Source: DATBSK01 sp964501785 (GTDB taxonomy: Bacteria > Actinomycetota > Acidimicrobiia > IMCC26256 > PALSA-555). Taken from it: a DNA stretch of 64,000 bases. The notes beneath the pieces were generated by a model. That model was not told the DNA's origin and made no database searches. It saw only the letters and a program-made list of their open reading frames with translations. The DNA is taken from positions 142,260-206,259 of the forward strand of contig CAZCUD010000007.1 in the NCBI GenBank assembly GCA_964501785.1, in the 5' to 3' direction. Shown piece by piece: positions 7,991 to 17,012 of the stretch; positions within the stretch are counted from its first letter, which is position 1, and the number at the start of each line of letters is the position of its first letter. A program made the position numbers and the translations under genes.

Positions 7991-8880
7991 TCGCCGCGGA
8001 CCGATTCGCGCGGCAGCCGCCCGTCGAGGTCGGTGAAGCCGTATTCGGTCGCCAGCGACAGCGTGGTCACCGCCTGCCCGCTGCGGGCGCGAGCGTCCGG
8101 GTCGGTCGCGAGCGCGACGACGCCGCGGCCGACGAAGCGCGGCGTCTCGGCGTCGGCGAGGTCGAACGTCCCCTCGCCCGGGAGGTCGAGCACCGAGCGG
8201 CCGTCGTCGGTTCGCCGCGCGCCGAGCTCGACGATCTCGGTGCGCACGAGTCCCGGCCACAGCGACACGACCGTGACCGCGGTGCCCACCAGGTCGTGCG
8301 CCATGTCGGCGGTCATCTTGTCGACCGCGGCCTTGCCGACGCCGTACAGGACGTTGTGCGCGTACTCGGTCGACCCGGACGACGAGACGTTGGCGATGAG
8401 GCCGTGCTCGGCCTCGAGCAGCATCGGTGTCGCCAGGACCGCGGCCACGTAGTGCGACCGAGCACCGATGCCGATCACCTGGTCCCACGCGTCGGACGGG
8501 ATCTCCCAGTACCGCGCGCCGAGCCAGGGTGCGAGGTCGATCGCCGAGTACACGTTGTTGACGAGGACGTCGAGGCGGCCCTGCTCGGAACCCACGCGCT
8601 CGAAGAGCCCGGCGACCGCCGCGTCGTCGTGGTGGTCGCACACCACGCCCACCGCGTGCCCGCCCAGAGCGTCGACCGCGGCCACCGTCTCGCCGAGGGT
8701 TCCCGGGATCGGTCCGGGCTCGACCGTCCGCGCGGTGACGTAGACCGTCGCGCCTGCCGCGCCGAGCTCGAGCGCGACTCCCTTGCCGATCCCGCGACTC
8801 GCGCCGGTGACGACGGCGACGCGTCCCGCGAGCGGGCGTTCGTCGCGAACCTCGGTCTCCCGCATGGCGTCGGTGGTCAC
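7987..8880 (-). CDS. Short-chain dehydrogenase/reductase (SDR)
   Basis: The 297-aa SDR has the cofactor loop GRVAVVTGASRGIGKG (TGxxxGxG) near residue 25. It also has DVLVNNVY in place of NNAG, the catalytic serine in ANVSSSGSTEY and the YGVGKAAVDK (YxxxK) pair. It is somewhat longer than the usual 250 residues because of an N-terminal extension and an insertion after the cofactor loop (EPGPIPGTL). GTG 8880 is the first start; ATG 8865 is an alternative. The substrate is unknown. It is divergent from an NTF2-like gene. Confidence 0.88.
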   Translation of the reverse strand: MTTDAMRETEVRDERPLAGRVAVVTGASRGIGKGVALELGAAGATVYVTARTVEPGPIPGTLGETVAAVDALGGHAVGVVCDHHDDAAVAGLFERVGSEQGRLDVLVNNVYSAIDLAPWLGARYWEIPSDAWDQVIGIGARSHYVAAVLATPMLLEAEHGLIANVSSSGSTEYAHNVLYGVGKAAVDKMTADMAHDLVGTAVTVVSLWPGLVRTEIVELGARRTDDGRSVLDLPGEGTFDLADAETPRFVGRGVVALATDPDARARSGQAVTTLSLATEYGFTDLDGRLPRESVRGD

Positions 8881-8899
8881 GGGTCGACATCATGGCCCA

Positions 8900-9361
8900 G
8901 TGCGAGACGACCCGACAGAGGGCGACGAACGCGCTTCGGAGCAGGTGCGGCAGGCGAACGCGGCGTTCTACGCCGCGTTCGAGTCGCGCGACCTCGACGC
9001 CATGTCGGCGCTCTGGGAGCACTCCGATCGCGCCTCGGTCACCCACCCCGGCTGGCCCGCGCTGCGCGGCTGGGCGCGGATCATCGGGTCATGGGAGGCG
9101 ATCTTCACGAACACCGCGTACCTCCAGTTCGTACTGACCGAGGAGACCGTCACCGTCGTCGGCGACGTCGCGTGGGTGACGCTCGACGAGAACCTGCTCC
9201 AGTCGGTCGGGCCCGCGTCGGGCGCGCCGGCCGACGACGAGCTCTCGGGTGCGAGGATCGCGGCGCTCAACGTGTTCGTGCGCGACGACGGGACCTGGCG
9301 GATGGTCGTGCACCACGGCTCACCCGTGTCGGCGCCGGCCGACTTCGAGCTGGAGCCGTGA
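8900..9361 (+). CDS. SnoaL/NTF2-like protein
   Basis: The 153-aa product has the cone-shaped NTF2-like sequence pattern: an N-terminal helix (VRQANAAFYAAFESRDLDAMSALWEHSD), then GWPALRGWARIIGSWEAIF and a set of beta-strands ending in TWRMVVHHGSPV. Such domains serve as small-molecule isomerases, hydrolases or binding subunits. I place the start at GTG 8900, because the open frame further left lies inside the divergent SDR gene. No catalytic assignment is possible. Confidence 0.75.
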   Translation: MRDDPTEGDERASEQVRQANAAFYAAFESRDLDAMSALWEHSDRASVTHPGWPALRGWARIIGSWEAIFTNTAYLQFVLTEETVTVVGDVAWVTLDENLLQSVGPASGAPADDELSGARIAALNVFVRDDGTWRMVVHHGSPVSAPADFELEP

Positions 9362-9370
9362 CGCGCTCGT

Positions 9371-10078
9371 TCAGGCGCGGTTGGCGGCGATCCAACGGTC
9401 GAGCGCGGGCCCGCTCTCGAAGCTGCTGATCAGCGCGTATCGCGTGCCGTCGGCGGGATGGCACACGACGTGCCAGAGGCGCTGGGTGTCGACCACGAAG
9501 CGCGCGCCGCGGTGCAGGGGCAGGTGCACCTCGGTCGCGGGGTCGGGGAGGCCGTCGGGCCCCTGCTCCATCAGGATCATGAAGGAGTCGGGGAAGTCGG
9601 TGAGCTCGATCCATGACCGCACCACCCAGCCCTCCCCGTCGGGGTTGAACCGGTTGTTGTCGTCGCGGTGGATGCTGCGCAGCGACTGCTCGTAGTCCTG
9701 GGGCTCGAGCCGGATGGTGCGCACGCGTCCGAAGTCGGCGCCGACGGCCTCGACCTCACGCACGAGCGTCGGGCACTTGGCCGCGTTGGACGTCCAGCGG
9801 CCGCCCTTGTCGGGCTTCTCGTCGCCCGGCTTCCAGAAGCCGCGGCAGTCGAGCTCGCCGTCGGCGGTGGCGATCGGCGCGAAGTTGGTGTCGCCGCCGC
9901 TCTTCCAGTCCATGTACTCGAGCGAGAGGTACTCCGCCTCGGGAACCGGGGGGTCGAGATCGGTGAGCACCACGTAGCCGTGCTCCGCGAGCGCGTCGAG
10001 CCGAGGGTGCGGGGTGTCGAGCGGGATGTCGGTCGACCAGTGCGGCAGGTTGAGGTACTCGGCGACGCTCGAGGTCAT
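9371..10078 (-). CDS. Putative 2-oxoglutarate/Fe(II) oxygenase, Asp/Asn beta-hydroxylase-like
   Basis: The 235-aa protein carries a plausible facial triad: HRD in RSIHRDDNNRFNP, a distal histidine in VVDTQRLWHVVCHP, and the 2-oxoglutarate-binding arginine in GTRYALISSFE. The order and spacing match the aspartyl/asparaginyl beta-hydroxylase cupin fold. It would then oxidise an unknown protein or small substrate using O2 and 2-oxoglutarate. ATG 10078 is chosen because the residues further upstream are low-complexity and lie in the divergent promoter region. Confidence 0.6.
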   Translation of the reverse strand: MTSSVAEYLNLPHWSTDIPLDTPHPRLDALAEHGYVVLTDLDPPVPEAEYLSLEYMDWKSGGDTNFAPIATADGELDCRGFWKPGDEKPDKGGRWTSNAAKCPTLVREVEAVGADFGRVRTIRLEPQDYEQSLRSIHRDDNNRFNPDGEGWVVRSWIELTDFPDSFMILMEQGPDGLPDPATEVHLPLHRGARFVVDTQRLWHVVCHPADGTRYALISSFESGPALDRWIAANRA

Positions 10079-10224
10079 CCGTCCAGTGTAGGAAGCGCCG
10101 CGGCCGGTGCCGGTGCCGACCGCGAACTCGTGACGAACGTCCCGATCCGGACACCGCAGACGAGCGCACGCCCTCGTCGTAGTCTGCGGCCATGGTGGGG
10201 GAGGGCGCTGCGGCACGCGGACGG

Positions 10225-11034
10225 ATGGACGGCAAGGTGGCGATCGTCACCGGCTCCACCCGCGGCATCGGGCGGGCGACCGCAGAGCGGTTCGCCGAGG
10301 AAGGTGCGTCGGTGATCGTCACCGGTCGTACGGAGGAGACGGGTCACGCCGTCGAGCGGGAGATCCGTGACGGCGGTGGTGAGGCCACGTTCGTGCGCAC
10401 CGACCTGGCGCGCGAAGAGGACGTCGTCGCGATGGTGGCGGCGGCGGTCGAGCGCTACGGAGCGGTGACGACGCTCGTGAACAACGCGGCTCCGACCGAG
10501 CTGATGGGCCCCGGACGCTCCGACCGTCGAGTCACCGAGCTCGAGAACGATGCGTGGGACTCGATCATGCTCGTCGCGCTGAAGGCCGTCGTCTGGGCGT
10601 GCAAGCACACGATCCCGGCGATGGTGGCGGCCGGCGGAGGTGCCATCGTCAACATCTCCTCCGCCGCGTCCCTCCTCGGCACCCCGGGTCTCGACACGTA
10701 CACCGCCGCGAAGGGTGCGCTCAACACGCTCACCCGCTCGATGGCCGTCGAGTACGCGGCCGACGGCATCCGCGTCAACTGCATCGCCTCCGGGATGGTG
10801 CTCACGAGCGAGGGCGCGTTCAAGCTCATGGACGATCCGGTGATCGGTGGCGCGACGAAGGCCATGCACCTCACGCGTCTCGGCCTCCCGATCGACATCG
10901 CGAACGCCGCACTGTTCCTCGCGTCCGAGGAGTCCGCGTTCGTCACCGGCGCGGTGATCCCGGTCGACGGCGGTGTGACCGCGCGCATGCCGGTGCCCGA
11001 CCTCTCCGCTGCCGACGTCGACCTGGGCGGCTAG
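10225..11034 (+). CDS. SDR family oxidoreductase
   Basis: This classical 269-aa SDR has GKVAIVTGSTRGIGRA (cofactor loop), TTLVNNAAPTEL, the serine in VNISSAASLLG, the YTAAKGALNTLTR active site and the C-terminal ITGAVIPVDGG-like block (FVTGAVIPVDGGVTA). It is probably NAD(P)-dependent and acts on a secondary alcohol or ketone. The start at ATG 10225 puts the cofactor loop at the usual position; ATG 10192 would add eleven residues. It is followed 7 bp later by a TIM-barrel gene, so the two are probably co-transcribed. Confidence 0.9.
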   Translation: MDGKVAIVTGSTRGIGRATAERFAEEGASVIVTGRTEETGHAVEREIRDGGGEATFVRTDLAREEDVVAMVAAAVERYGAVTTLVNNAAPTELMGPGRSDRRVTELENDAWDSIMLVALKAVVWACKHTIPAMVAAGGGAIVNISSAASLLGTPGLDTYTAAKGALNTLTRSMAVEYAADGIRVNCIASGMVLTSEGAFKLMDDPVIGGATKAMHLTRLGLPIDIANAALFLASEESAFVTGAVIPVDGGVTARMPVPDLSAADVDLGG

Positions 11035-11041
11035 CCGGATC

Positions 11042-11869
11042 GTGCACCCACGGCTCTCGGTGAGCGCGGTGTCGAGCTGGCGCTGGTCGTTCGCCGAGGA
11101 CCTCTCGTTCTGGGTCGACGCCGGCATCGATCACGTCGGGCTGTCGTATCGCAAGCTCGAGGAGCACGGTCTCGATGCCGCGGTCGAACGGGTGCAACGG
11201 GAGGGCCTGCGCGTCAGCAACCTCGTCGAGCTCGGCTGGTGGGACCTCGGCGACCCGGCGACGTGGCCGGCCCAGCAGGAGCGGCTCGTCGGCGCCGTGG
11301 CGGTGGCGACGGAGGTCGGGGGCTCGCTCGTGCTCACGACCGGACCCGCGCTCGGGCTCGACTGGGACGAGGCCGTCGCCCGCCTCGGCGACGCCCTGGC
11401 GCCGGTGATCGGCGCGGCCGACGACGGCGGCGTCGACGTCGCCATCGAGCACACCGGGGCGCTGCGGGTCGACCTGAGCTTCTGCACCTCGTTCGCCGAC
11501 GGGGTCGACCTGGTCCGCTCGATCGGCGTCGGGCTCTGCATGGAGGTCAGCTCGTGCTTCGCGGAGCGCGACCTCTTCCCGCACGTCCGTCGCGGTGCCG
11601 AGGTCTTGCGCCACGTGCAGCTCAGCGACTTCGTGGTCGGGAGCCTCTGCACCCCCGACCGGGCGGTGCCGGGCGACGGTGACATCCCCCTCGGGCGGAT
11701 CGTCGGTGCGGTCGCCGCTGCCGGCTACGGCGGCCCGTTCGAGCTCGAGCTCGTCGGACCCCGGATCGAGGAGGAGGGGTACGCGCCGGCGATCGTCCGG
11801 TCGGTGGCGTTCCTCGATGCGCTGCTCACGGCGCAGCTCGCGACCACCCCGCCGGGCTACTCGGCGTAG
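11042..11869 (+). CDS. Sugar phosphate isomerase/epimerase-like TIM barrel
   Basis: The 275-aa protein has the AP-endonuclease-2/xylose isomerase-like barrel pattern: SVSAVSSWRWSF, HVGLSYRKLEEHGLDAAVERVQ, LVLTTGP, DVAIEHT (metal-ligand Glu), GLCMEVSSCF, LRHVQLSDFV and GPFELELVGPRIEE. Several acidic and histidine ligands at strand ends are present. It could isomerise or epimerise a ketose or polyol. The GTG start at 11042 follows the SDR stop by 7 bp, which suggests a dehydrogenase/isomerase pair acting on the same compound. Confidence 0.75.
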   Translation: MHPRLSVSAVSSWRWSFAEDLSFWVDAGIDHVGLSYRKLEEHGLDAAVERVQREGLRVSNLVELGWWDLGDPATWPAQQERLVGAVAVATEVGGSLVLTTGPALGLDWDEAVARLGDALAPVIGAADDGGVDVAIEHTGALRVDLSFCTSFADGVDLVRSIGVGLCMEVSSCFAERDLFPHVRRGAEVLRHVQLSDFVVGSLCTPDRAVPGDGDIPLGRIVGAVAAAGYGGPFELELVGPRIEEEGYAPAIVRSVAFLDALLTAQLATTPPGYSA

Positions 11870-12147
11870 CGGATCTCCGGCGGAGCGGCGAGCACGTCGG
11901 CCAGGCGCTCCTGGGCGACTCGCACGGCGTCGGTCGCGCGGTGGGCGACGATCGCGTCGTCGTCGACGAACACCTCGTACCCGAGCACGGTGTCGGCGTC
12001 GTCGCGCGCGCGATGCACCTCGAACGCGCGATTGCCGGGCTCGGCGCGAGTCGCCACTGCGAGATCGTCGAGGATCCCGATCAGCTCGTCGCGTCGTCCG
12101 GGTTGGGCGACGAGCCGCGTGAAGATGACGACGCCCGCGTCGCTCAC
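11857..12147 (-). CDS. Antibiotic-biosynthesis-monooxygenase (YgiN-like) domain protein
   Basis: The 96-aa product is a single ABM ferredoxin-like domain: VVIFTRLVAQPGRRDELIGILDDLAVATRAEPGNRAFEVHRA, then LGYEVFVDDDAIVAHRAT. Such small dimers act as quinol monooxygenases or substrate-binding units. Its start overlaps the stop of the upstream flavoprotein by 4 bp (12144-12147), so the two are translationally coupled and may work on a common quinone or isoprenoid. Confidence 0.82.
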   Translation of the reverse strand: MSDAGVVIFTRLVAQPGRRDELIGILDDLAVATRAEPGNRAFEVHRARDDADTVLGYEVFVDDDAIVAHRATDAVRVAQERLADVLAAPPEIRYAE

Positions 12148-13352
12148 GAGTCCGCGTACGCGCCGCGCACGGCGAACGCGTCGCGCCGCCAGCGGTCGGG
12201 GGTCAGCACGAGCGCACGCGGATAGTCCTCGAACATCCAGCGGGCGAAGTTGCGTCGCGTCCAGGGCGTGAGGTCGGCGGCGCGCATCGCGCCCCGCGCG
12301 CCCAGAGGGGAGCGCAGCAGCTGTTGGAGGCTCGTCGCGAAGCGCAGGTCGCGTCCGAGCCGGCGATGCACCTCGCGCCGGTATCGGGCGGCGACCCGGG
12401 CCGGTTTGCCGCCCCGGGCGACGCTCTCCGCGGCCACGATCCCGGTCTCGAGGGCCTGGGCGATGCCCTCGCCGGTCATCGGGTCGACGACGCCCGCGGC
12501 GTCACCCGTGTAGAGGATGCGCCCGTCCGCGAGTCGCCGTTGGCGGAGGGAGGTCGGGATCGGCCATGCCCGGGTCCGCTCCTCCGGCTCGGCGGCCGGC
12601 CCGAGGACGGCCCGCATCGCCGGCCGATCGAGGACGTCCGCCCAGAGCGCCTTGAGCTCCTTGCCGGTGAGGCCGGAGTCGCGCAGCACGCCGAAGCCCA
12701 CGTTGGCGCGTCCACCCGCGAGCGGGAACACCCACGCGTAGCCGGGCAGGAGGTCGTCGTCGAAGAGGACCCACTGGCGCCGGTCGCGCACGCTGCGGAA
12801 GTACTGACGCACGGCGTGCCAGGTCCCGAGGTCGGCGGGCGCGTCGGGCTCGCGCAGGCGGCGCACCGTCGACCAGTGCCCGTCAGCCGCCACGACGACG
12901 CCGGCCACTACCTCGTCGTCGCCGACGCGCGCGCGCACGGGTCCGTCGGGCTCGGCGACGATGTCGTGCAACGGCATGCCGTCACGGACGTCGACCCCGA
13001 CGGCGCGGGCCCGGTCGACGAGCGCGGCGTCGAGGACGCTCCTCGGCACCACGGCGGACACGATGCCGCGGCCCGGCATCGACAGCTCGACGTGGCGGCC
13101 GCTCGGCGAGACGAGGACCGTCTCGTCGACCGCGACGAACTCGTCCAGCCCGGGCGCGTCGACGCCGAGGCGCGCGAGCAGCCGCAGCGCCTGCGCGGTG
13201 AGCCCGTCACCGCAGGTCTTGTCGCGCGGGAACGTCGCCTTGTCGACGAGCCGAGTGCGCAACCCTCGCTCGTGCGCGGTCATCGCAGCCGCCACGCCGG
13301 CGGGGCCGGCACCGACGACGAGGACGTCGACCTCGTCGGTGCGTGTGGGCAT
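12144..13352 (-). CDS. Geranylgeranyl reductase family FAD-dependent oxidoreductase
   Basis: The 402-aa protein begins with the FAD-binding VDVLVVGAGPAGVAAAMTA loop. It has the DKATFPRDKTCGDGLT motif typical of the geranylgeranyl-reductase family, an ADGHWSTVRR segment, and the second FAD motif ILYTGDAAGVVDPMTGEGIAQALETG near residue 290. Members saturate isoprenoid double bonds, for example on menaquinone side chains. ATG 13352 sits directly before the FAD loop. The coupled ABM-domain gene downstream supports a role in quinone chemistry, which is inference. Confidence 0.88.
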   Translation of the reverse strand: MPTRTDEVDVLVVGAGPAGVAAAMTAHERGLRTRLVDKATFPRDKTCGDGLTAQALRLLARLGVDAPGLDEFVAVDETVLVSPSGRHVELSMPGRGIVSAVVPRSVLDAALVDRARAVGVDVRDGMPLHDIVAEPDGPVRARVGDDEVVAGVVVAADGHWSTVRRLREPDAPADLGTWHAVRQYFRSVRDRRQWVLFDDDLLPGYAWVFPLAGGRANVGFGVLRDSGLTGKELKALWADVLDRPAMRAVLGPAAEPEERTRAWPIPTSLRQRRLADGRILYTGDAAGVVDPMTGEGIAQALETGIVAAESVARGGKPARVAARYRREVHRRLGRDLRFATSLQQLLRSPLGARGAMRAADLTPWTRRNFARWMFEDYPRALVLTPDRWRRDAFAVRGAYADS

Positions 13353-13439
13353 GGCCCCGACGGTAGGCGCGCGGCCCGTCGGCCCGGCACCCCGGCGCCA
13401 CACCTCCGCCGCGACCGTCCGAGCCGCTACGCTCCCGCG

Positions 13440-14459
13440 ATGCGCGTCGGGCGGGGGATCGCGGTCGTGGCCGTGGCGGGGCTCGTCCCTGCGTCGCTCG
13501 TGCTCGGCGGGGGCGCGGCGGGCGGGCAGACCGAGTCGGTCACCTTCGAGTTCACGGGTGGGCCGCAGACGTTCGTCGTGCCGGCCGGGGTGACCGCACT
13601 CGAGGTCGAGGTCAGCGGCGCCGAGGGCGGTGCCGGATCCGGGTGCCTCATCGGTGGCGAGCAGCAGTGCGCGACGCCGGGCGACGGCGGGCTCGGCGCG
13701 ACCGTCACCGCGACGATCCCGGTCACGCCGGGCGAGACGCTCGTGGTGGTCGTGGGCGGCGCCGGCGGCGACGCCACGAACGCCATCGGCGACGGCCCGG
13801 CGGGCGAGGGCGGTGCGGGAGGCTTCGGCGGGGCCGACGGCGGTGACGGTGCCGACAGCGGGACCGTGGCGATCCCCGGCGGCGCCGGCGGTGGTGGTGG
13901 GGGCGGCTCGGCCATCCTGCAGGAGCTCACCGTCGTGGCCCTGGCGGCCGGTGGCGGCGGCGGTGGCGGCGGCGGGATCGCCGAGGGCGTCCCTTCGGAG
14001 CCCGGTGGGGACGGTGGCGCCAGCGCGGCGGCCGGTGACGGTGGCGCGGGCAACTGCGGCGCCGACGGCGGTCAGCCGGGCACGGAGGGATCCGACGGCA
14101 TCGGCGGCTCCGGGGGCACCGCGTCGTCGTGCAGCGCGGGCACGGGCGTCGCCGGCGATCCGGGTGCCCCGGGTGCCTCGGGGATCGGTGGCGAAGGCGG
14201 CATCGGCGGGTCCGGCGGCAGCTGGAGCGGCGCCGGTGGTGGTGGCGGTGGCGGCGGGTTCACCGCGGGTGGCGGTGGCGGCGGGGGTGCCCGCAGCGAC
14301 TCGCAGTCGGGCCCGGGCGGTGGCGGCGGCGGGGGTGCGAGCGTCACGCCGAGCGGCGGGGTGCTCGTCGACGGCGCCCGCAGCGGCGACGGCGTCGTCG
14401 TCGTCCGGTTCGTCCGCGGGCCCGCTGCGCTGGTGATCGAACCGACCTTCACGGGCTGA
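13440..14459 (+). CDS. Secreted glycine-rich repeat protein
   Basis: The 339-aa product has a signal peptide (GRGIAVVAVAGLVPASLVLGGGAAGG). A short beta-sandwich-like opening follows (VTFEFTGGPQTFVVPAGVTALEVEVSGAEGG), and then about 250 residues that are more than half glycine, mostly short G-rich runs broken by Ala, Ser and Asp. It closes with DGVVVVRFVRGP. This layout resembles extracellular glycine-rich domain proteins of actinobacteria. It is probably cell-wall associated or secreted; the function is unknown. The open frame continues far upstream but that part is antisense to the flavoprotein gene. Confidence 0.78.
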   Translation: MRVGRGIAVVAVAGLVPASLVLGGGAAGGQTESVTFEFTGGPQTFVVPAGVTALEVEVSGAEGGAGSGCLIGGEQQCATPGDGGLGATVTATIPVTPGETLVVVVGGAGGDATNAIGDGPAGEGGAGGFGGADGGDGADSGTVAIPGGAGGGGGGGSAILQELTVVALAAGGGGGGGGGIAEGVPSEPGGDGGASAAAGDGGAGNCGADGGQPGTEGSDGIGGSGGTASSCSAGTGVAGDPGAPGASGIGGEGGIGGSGGSWSGAGGGGGGGGFTAGGGGGGGARSDSQSGPGGGGGGGASVTPSGGVLVDGARSGDGVVVVRFVRGPAALVIEPTFTG

Positions 14460-14578
14460 CCTCGCGGCGGGGCCGATCGGCCGTTTCGACGCCGCACCGG
14501 GTGGCGGGCCAGAATCTCCGGCGCACCTGGGGATGACGGCGCTCTGAGGCCGCCCCCGCCGACCGACGCAGGAGCACC

Positions 14579-15361
14579 ATGAACATCGCCGTCTGCGTGA
14601 AGCAGATCCCCGACCCGGCCACGCCGGGCGAGCTCGACCCCGGCACGAAGACCCTCAAGCGCGAGGGCAAGCTCATCCTCGACGAGTCCGACAGCTACGG
14701 CGTCGAGATGGCGCTCCAGCTCGTCGACAAGGCGGGCGGAGGCGAGGTCACCCTCATCTCGATGGCACCCAACAGCGAGGTGTCGGGCCTGCGCACCGCG
14801 CTGGCGATGGGTGCGGCCAAGGCCGTGCTCGTCTCCGACGACGCGCTGGCCGGCAGCGACTCGCTGGGCACCGCGAAGGTGCTCGCGAAGGCGGTCGAGC
14901 GCATCGGTGACATCGACCTCGTGCTCACCGCGACGGAGTCGACCGACGGCTACACCGGCACGGTGCCGGAGCAGGTCGCCGAGCTCCTCGACTGGCCGTC
15001 GCTGACGTTCGCGAAGCACATCGAGCTCGGTGACGGGAAGGTCAAGATCGAACGCCAGACCGAGGCGGGCTACGACGTCGTCGAGGCGTCGCTCCCCGCG
15101 GTGGCGAGCGTGACGGCCGGCGTCGTCGAGCCGAGGTATCCGTCGTTCAAGGGCATCATGGCCGCGAAGAACAAGCCGGTCGACGAGGTGAAGGTCGCCG
15201 ATCTCGGCCTGTCCGCCGACCAGGTCGGCTGGGCCGGCGCGCGCCAGGAGATCACGGACGTGCGGGCCGCACCGGCGCGAGAGGCCGGCGAGAAGATCGA
15301 GGACGAGGGTGACGCCCACGAGAAGGTCGTCGCCTTCCTGGAAAACCTGAAGGTGATCTGA
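14579..15361 (+). CDS. etfB: Electron transfer flavoprotein subunit beta
   Basis: The 260-aa protein starts with NIAVCVKQIPDPATPGEL, the characteristic EtfB opening. It has the AMP-binding-type region with SLGTAKVLAKAVERIGDIDLVLTATESTDGYTG, followed by PEQVAELLDWP and the PRYPSFKGIMAAKNKPV recognition-loop segment. EtfAB takes electrons from acyl-CoA dehydrogenases and passes them to ETF-quinone oxidoreductase. A GGAGCACC ribosome-binding site precedes ATG. It is 3 bp from etfA. Confidence 0.95.
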   Translation: MNIAVCVKQIPDPATPGELDPGTKTLKREGKLILDESDSYGVEMALQLVDKAGGGEVTLISMAPNSEVSGLRTALAMGAAKAVLVSDDALAGSDSLGTAKVLAKAVERIGDIDLVLTATESTDGYTGTVPEQVAELLDWPSLTFAKHIELGDGKVKIERQTEAGYDVVEASLPAVASVTAGVVEPRYPSFKGIMAAKNKPVDEVKVADLGLSADQVGWAGARQEITDVRAAPAREAGEKIEDEGDAHEKVVAFLENLKVI

Positions 15362-15364
15362 GCG

Positions 15365-16339
15365 ATGGCACTCTCCAAGATCCTCGTCTACGCGGAGAAC
15401 GACGACACCGGCGAGAAGGCCGCGACGAGCACGCTCGAGCTGCTCACGAAGGCCCGCGACCTGGCCGACACGGTCGAGTGCGTCTACGTCGGCTCGAACG
15501 CCGACGCGATCGCCGGCGCGCTCGGCGAGCACGGCGCCACCAAGGTGCACGCCATCGACAATGGTGAAGTGCTCAAGGGGGTCGTCGGCGCGGGTGCGGT
15601 CGCGAAGCTGATCGAGACCGAGCAGCCCGACCTCGTCCTGTTCGCGCAGACCTACGACGGGCGTGATGCGCTCGGGCGCCTGTCGGCCAAGGTCGACCGT
15701 CCCGCGCTCACCAACGGCACCGAGCTCGCCGTCGACGGTGACGCGGTGACCGTGGGCACCGCGATCTTCGGCGGCAACACGCTCGTGGACGCCAAGTTCA
15801 CCGGCGAGAAGCCGTATCTGGCCGCGATCCGTCCGAAGTCGTTCGCGGCCGAGCCGAGCGGCGGGGGTGCGGCCGAGGTCGCGACCATCGACGGCGTCGA
15901 GACGGGCCGCGCGGCCGAGGCGAAGGTGCTGGAGCGCCACGTCGAGGAGCGCGAGGGGCCGAAGCTCGAAGAGGCGCCCGTCGTGGTCTCGGGTGGCCGG
16001 GGCATCGGGAGCGCCGAGGCGTACGAGCCGCTCGTGGAAGAGCTGGCCAAGCTCCTCAACGGAGCGTCGGGCGCGTCCCGTGCGATCGTCGACGCGGGCT
16101 GGGTGCCGTACGCGAAGCAGGTCGGTCAGACGGGCAAGACCGTGAAGCCCAAGGTGTACTTCGCGCTCGGCATCTCGGGGGCGACGCAGCACCTGGTCGG
16201 CATGAAGGGCTCCGACAACATCGTCGCCATCAACAAGGACGGCGAGGCACCGATCTTCTCGGTGGCCGACCTCGGCATCGTCGGTGACGTGCACAAGGTC
16301 GTCCCGAAGCTGATCGAAGCGCTGAAGTCACGCGGCTGA
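15365..16339 (+). CDS. etfA: Electron transfer flavoprotein subunit alpha
   Basis: The 324-aa protein has the N-terminal ETF domain (ILVYAENDDTGEKAATSTLELLTKA) and the FAD-binding C-terminal domain. That domain includes VVSGGRGIGSAEAYEPLVEELAKLL, GWVPYAKQVGQTGKTV, FALGISGATQHLVGMKGS and IVAINKDGEAPIFSVADLGIVGD. It forms the heterodimer with the adjacent EtfB in the cytoplasm. Together with the thiolase and CaiB genes it fits active fatty-acid or acyl-CoA catabolism. Confidence 0.96.
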   Translation: MALSKILVYAENDDTGEKAATSTLELLTKARDLADTVECVYVGSNADAIAGALGEHGATKVHAIDNGEVLKGVVGAGAVAKLIETEQPDLVLFAQTYDGRDALGRLSAKVDRPALTNGTELAVDGDAVTVGTAIFGGNTLVDAKFTGEKPYLAAIRPKSFAAEPSGGGAAEVATIDGVETGRAAEAKVLERHVEEREGPKLEEAPVVVSGGRGIGSAEAYEPLVEELAKLLNGASGASRAIVDAGWVPYAKQVGQTGKTVKPKVYFALGISGATQHLVGMKGSDNIVAINKDGEAPIFSVADLGIVGDVHKVVPKLIEALKSRG

Positions 16340-16355
16340 TCGCGGGAGCGCTCCG

Positions 16356-17012
16356 GTGAGCGGGGTGGGCGCGGTCGAGCTGGAGGTCCGGGACCTCGAG
16401 CCCGACGAGCTCGCGCTGGCAGGCGGTGTGGCGGGCCGCGCGCTCGCCGACAACCCGACGTTCCGCTGGGCCTCGGGTGAGCCGGCGCTGCCGCGGGTGA
16501 CCGCGGCCCTCGACGTGTTCGTGCCCTTCGTCGAGGGGATGAGCGTGCCGCAGCTCGGCGCCGTCGTCGGTCGCCACGTCGTCGGCGTCTGCGCGGCTGC
16601 GCCGCCCGGCACGTGCGTCGGGACGCTCGCGCCTCCCGAGTGGCGCGAGCCGCCGAAGGACGTCGGAGCGCCCGGTCACGAGACGCGCACCCAGGCGATC
16701 TGGTCGCTGTTCGCCTCACACGACCTGGACGAGCGCCACTGGCACGTCGGCCCGGTGTCGGTCGAGCCGGGGCTGCAGGGCGCGGGCATCGGCGGTGCGC
16801 TCCTGGAAGCGTTCGGCGCCCGGATGGACGCCGCCGGCGAGGTCGCGTGGCTCGAGACCGACAAGCCCGAGAACGTCGCGTTCTACCGGCGGCACGGCTT
16901 CGAGGTCGCCGAGGCCGTGGCGCTGACCGATCTCCTGCCCGGGGGCCTGCCGCCGGGAGGAAGCGACTTCACGACGTGGTTCATGCGGCGTGATCCCCGT
17001 CGGCAGGGTTGA
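16356..17012 (+). CDS. GNAT family N-acetyltransferase
   Basis: The 218-aa protein shows the GNAT core in its C-terminal half: HWHVGPVSVEPGLQGAGIGGALLEAFGARMDAAGEVAWLETDKPENVAFYRRHGFEVAE, with the Q/RxxGxG/A acetyl-CoA loop at GLQGAGIG. The N-terminal half is divergent. It starts at GTG 16356, 16 bp after etfA, so it may be read from the etf operon. The substrate is unknown. Its 3' end overlaps the convergent RadC-like gene by 32 bp. Confidence 0.85.
   Translation: MSGVGAVELEVRDLEPDELALAGGVAGRALADNPTFRWASGEPALPRVTAALDVFVPFVEGMSVPQLGAVVGRHVVGVCAAAPPGTCVGTLAPPEWREPPKDVGAPGHETRTQAIWSLFASHDLDERHWHVGPVSVEPGLQGAGIGGALLEAFGARMDAAGEVAWLETDKPENVAFYRRHGFEVAEAVALTDLLPGGLPPGGSDFTTWFMRRDPRRQG

Noticed and set aside
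12324..13439. Upstream extension of the glycine-rich protein frame
   Set aside because: It is antisense to the geranylgeranyl-reductase-type gene, and the signal peptide marks the real start at 13440.
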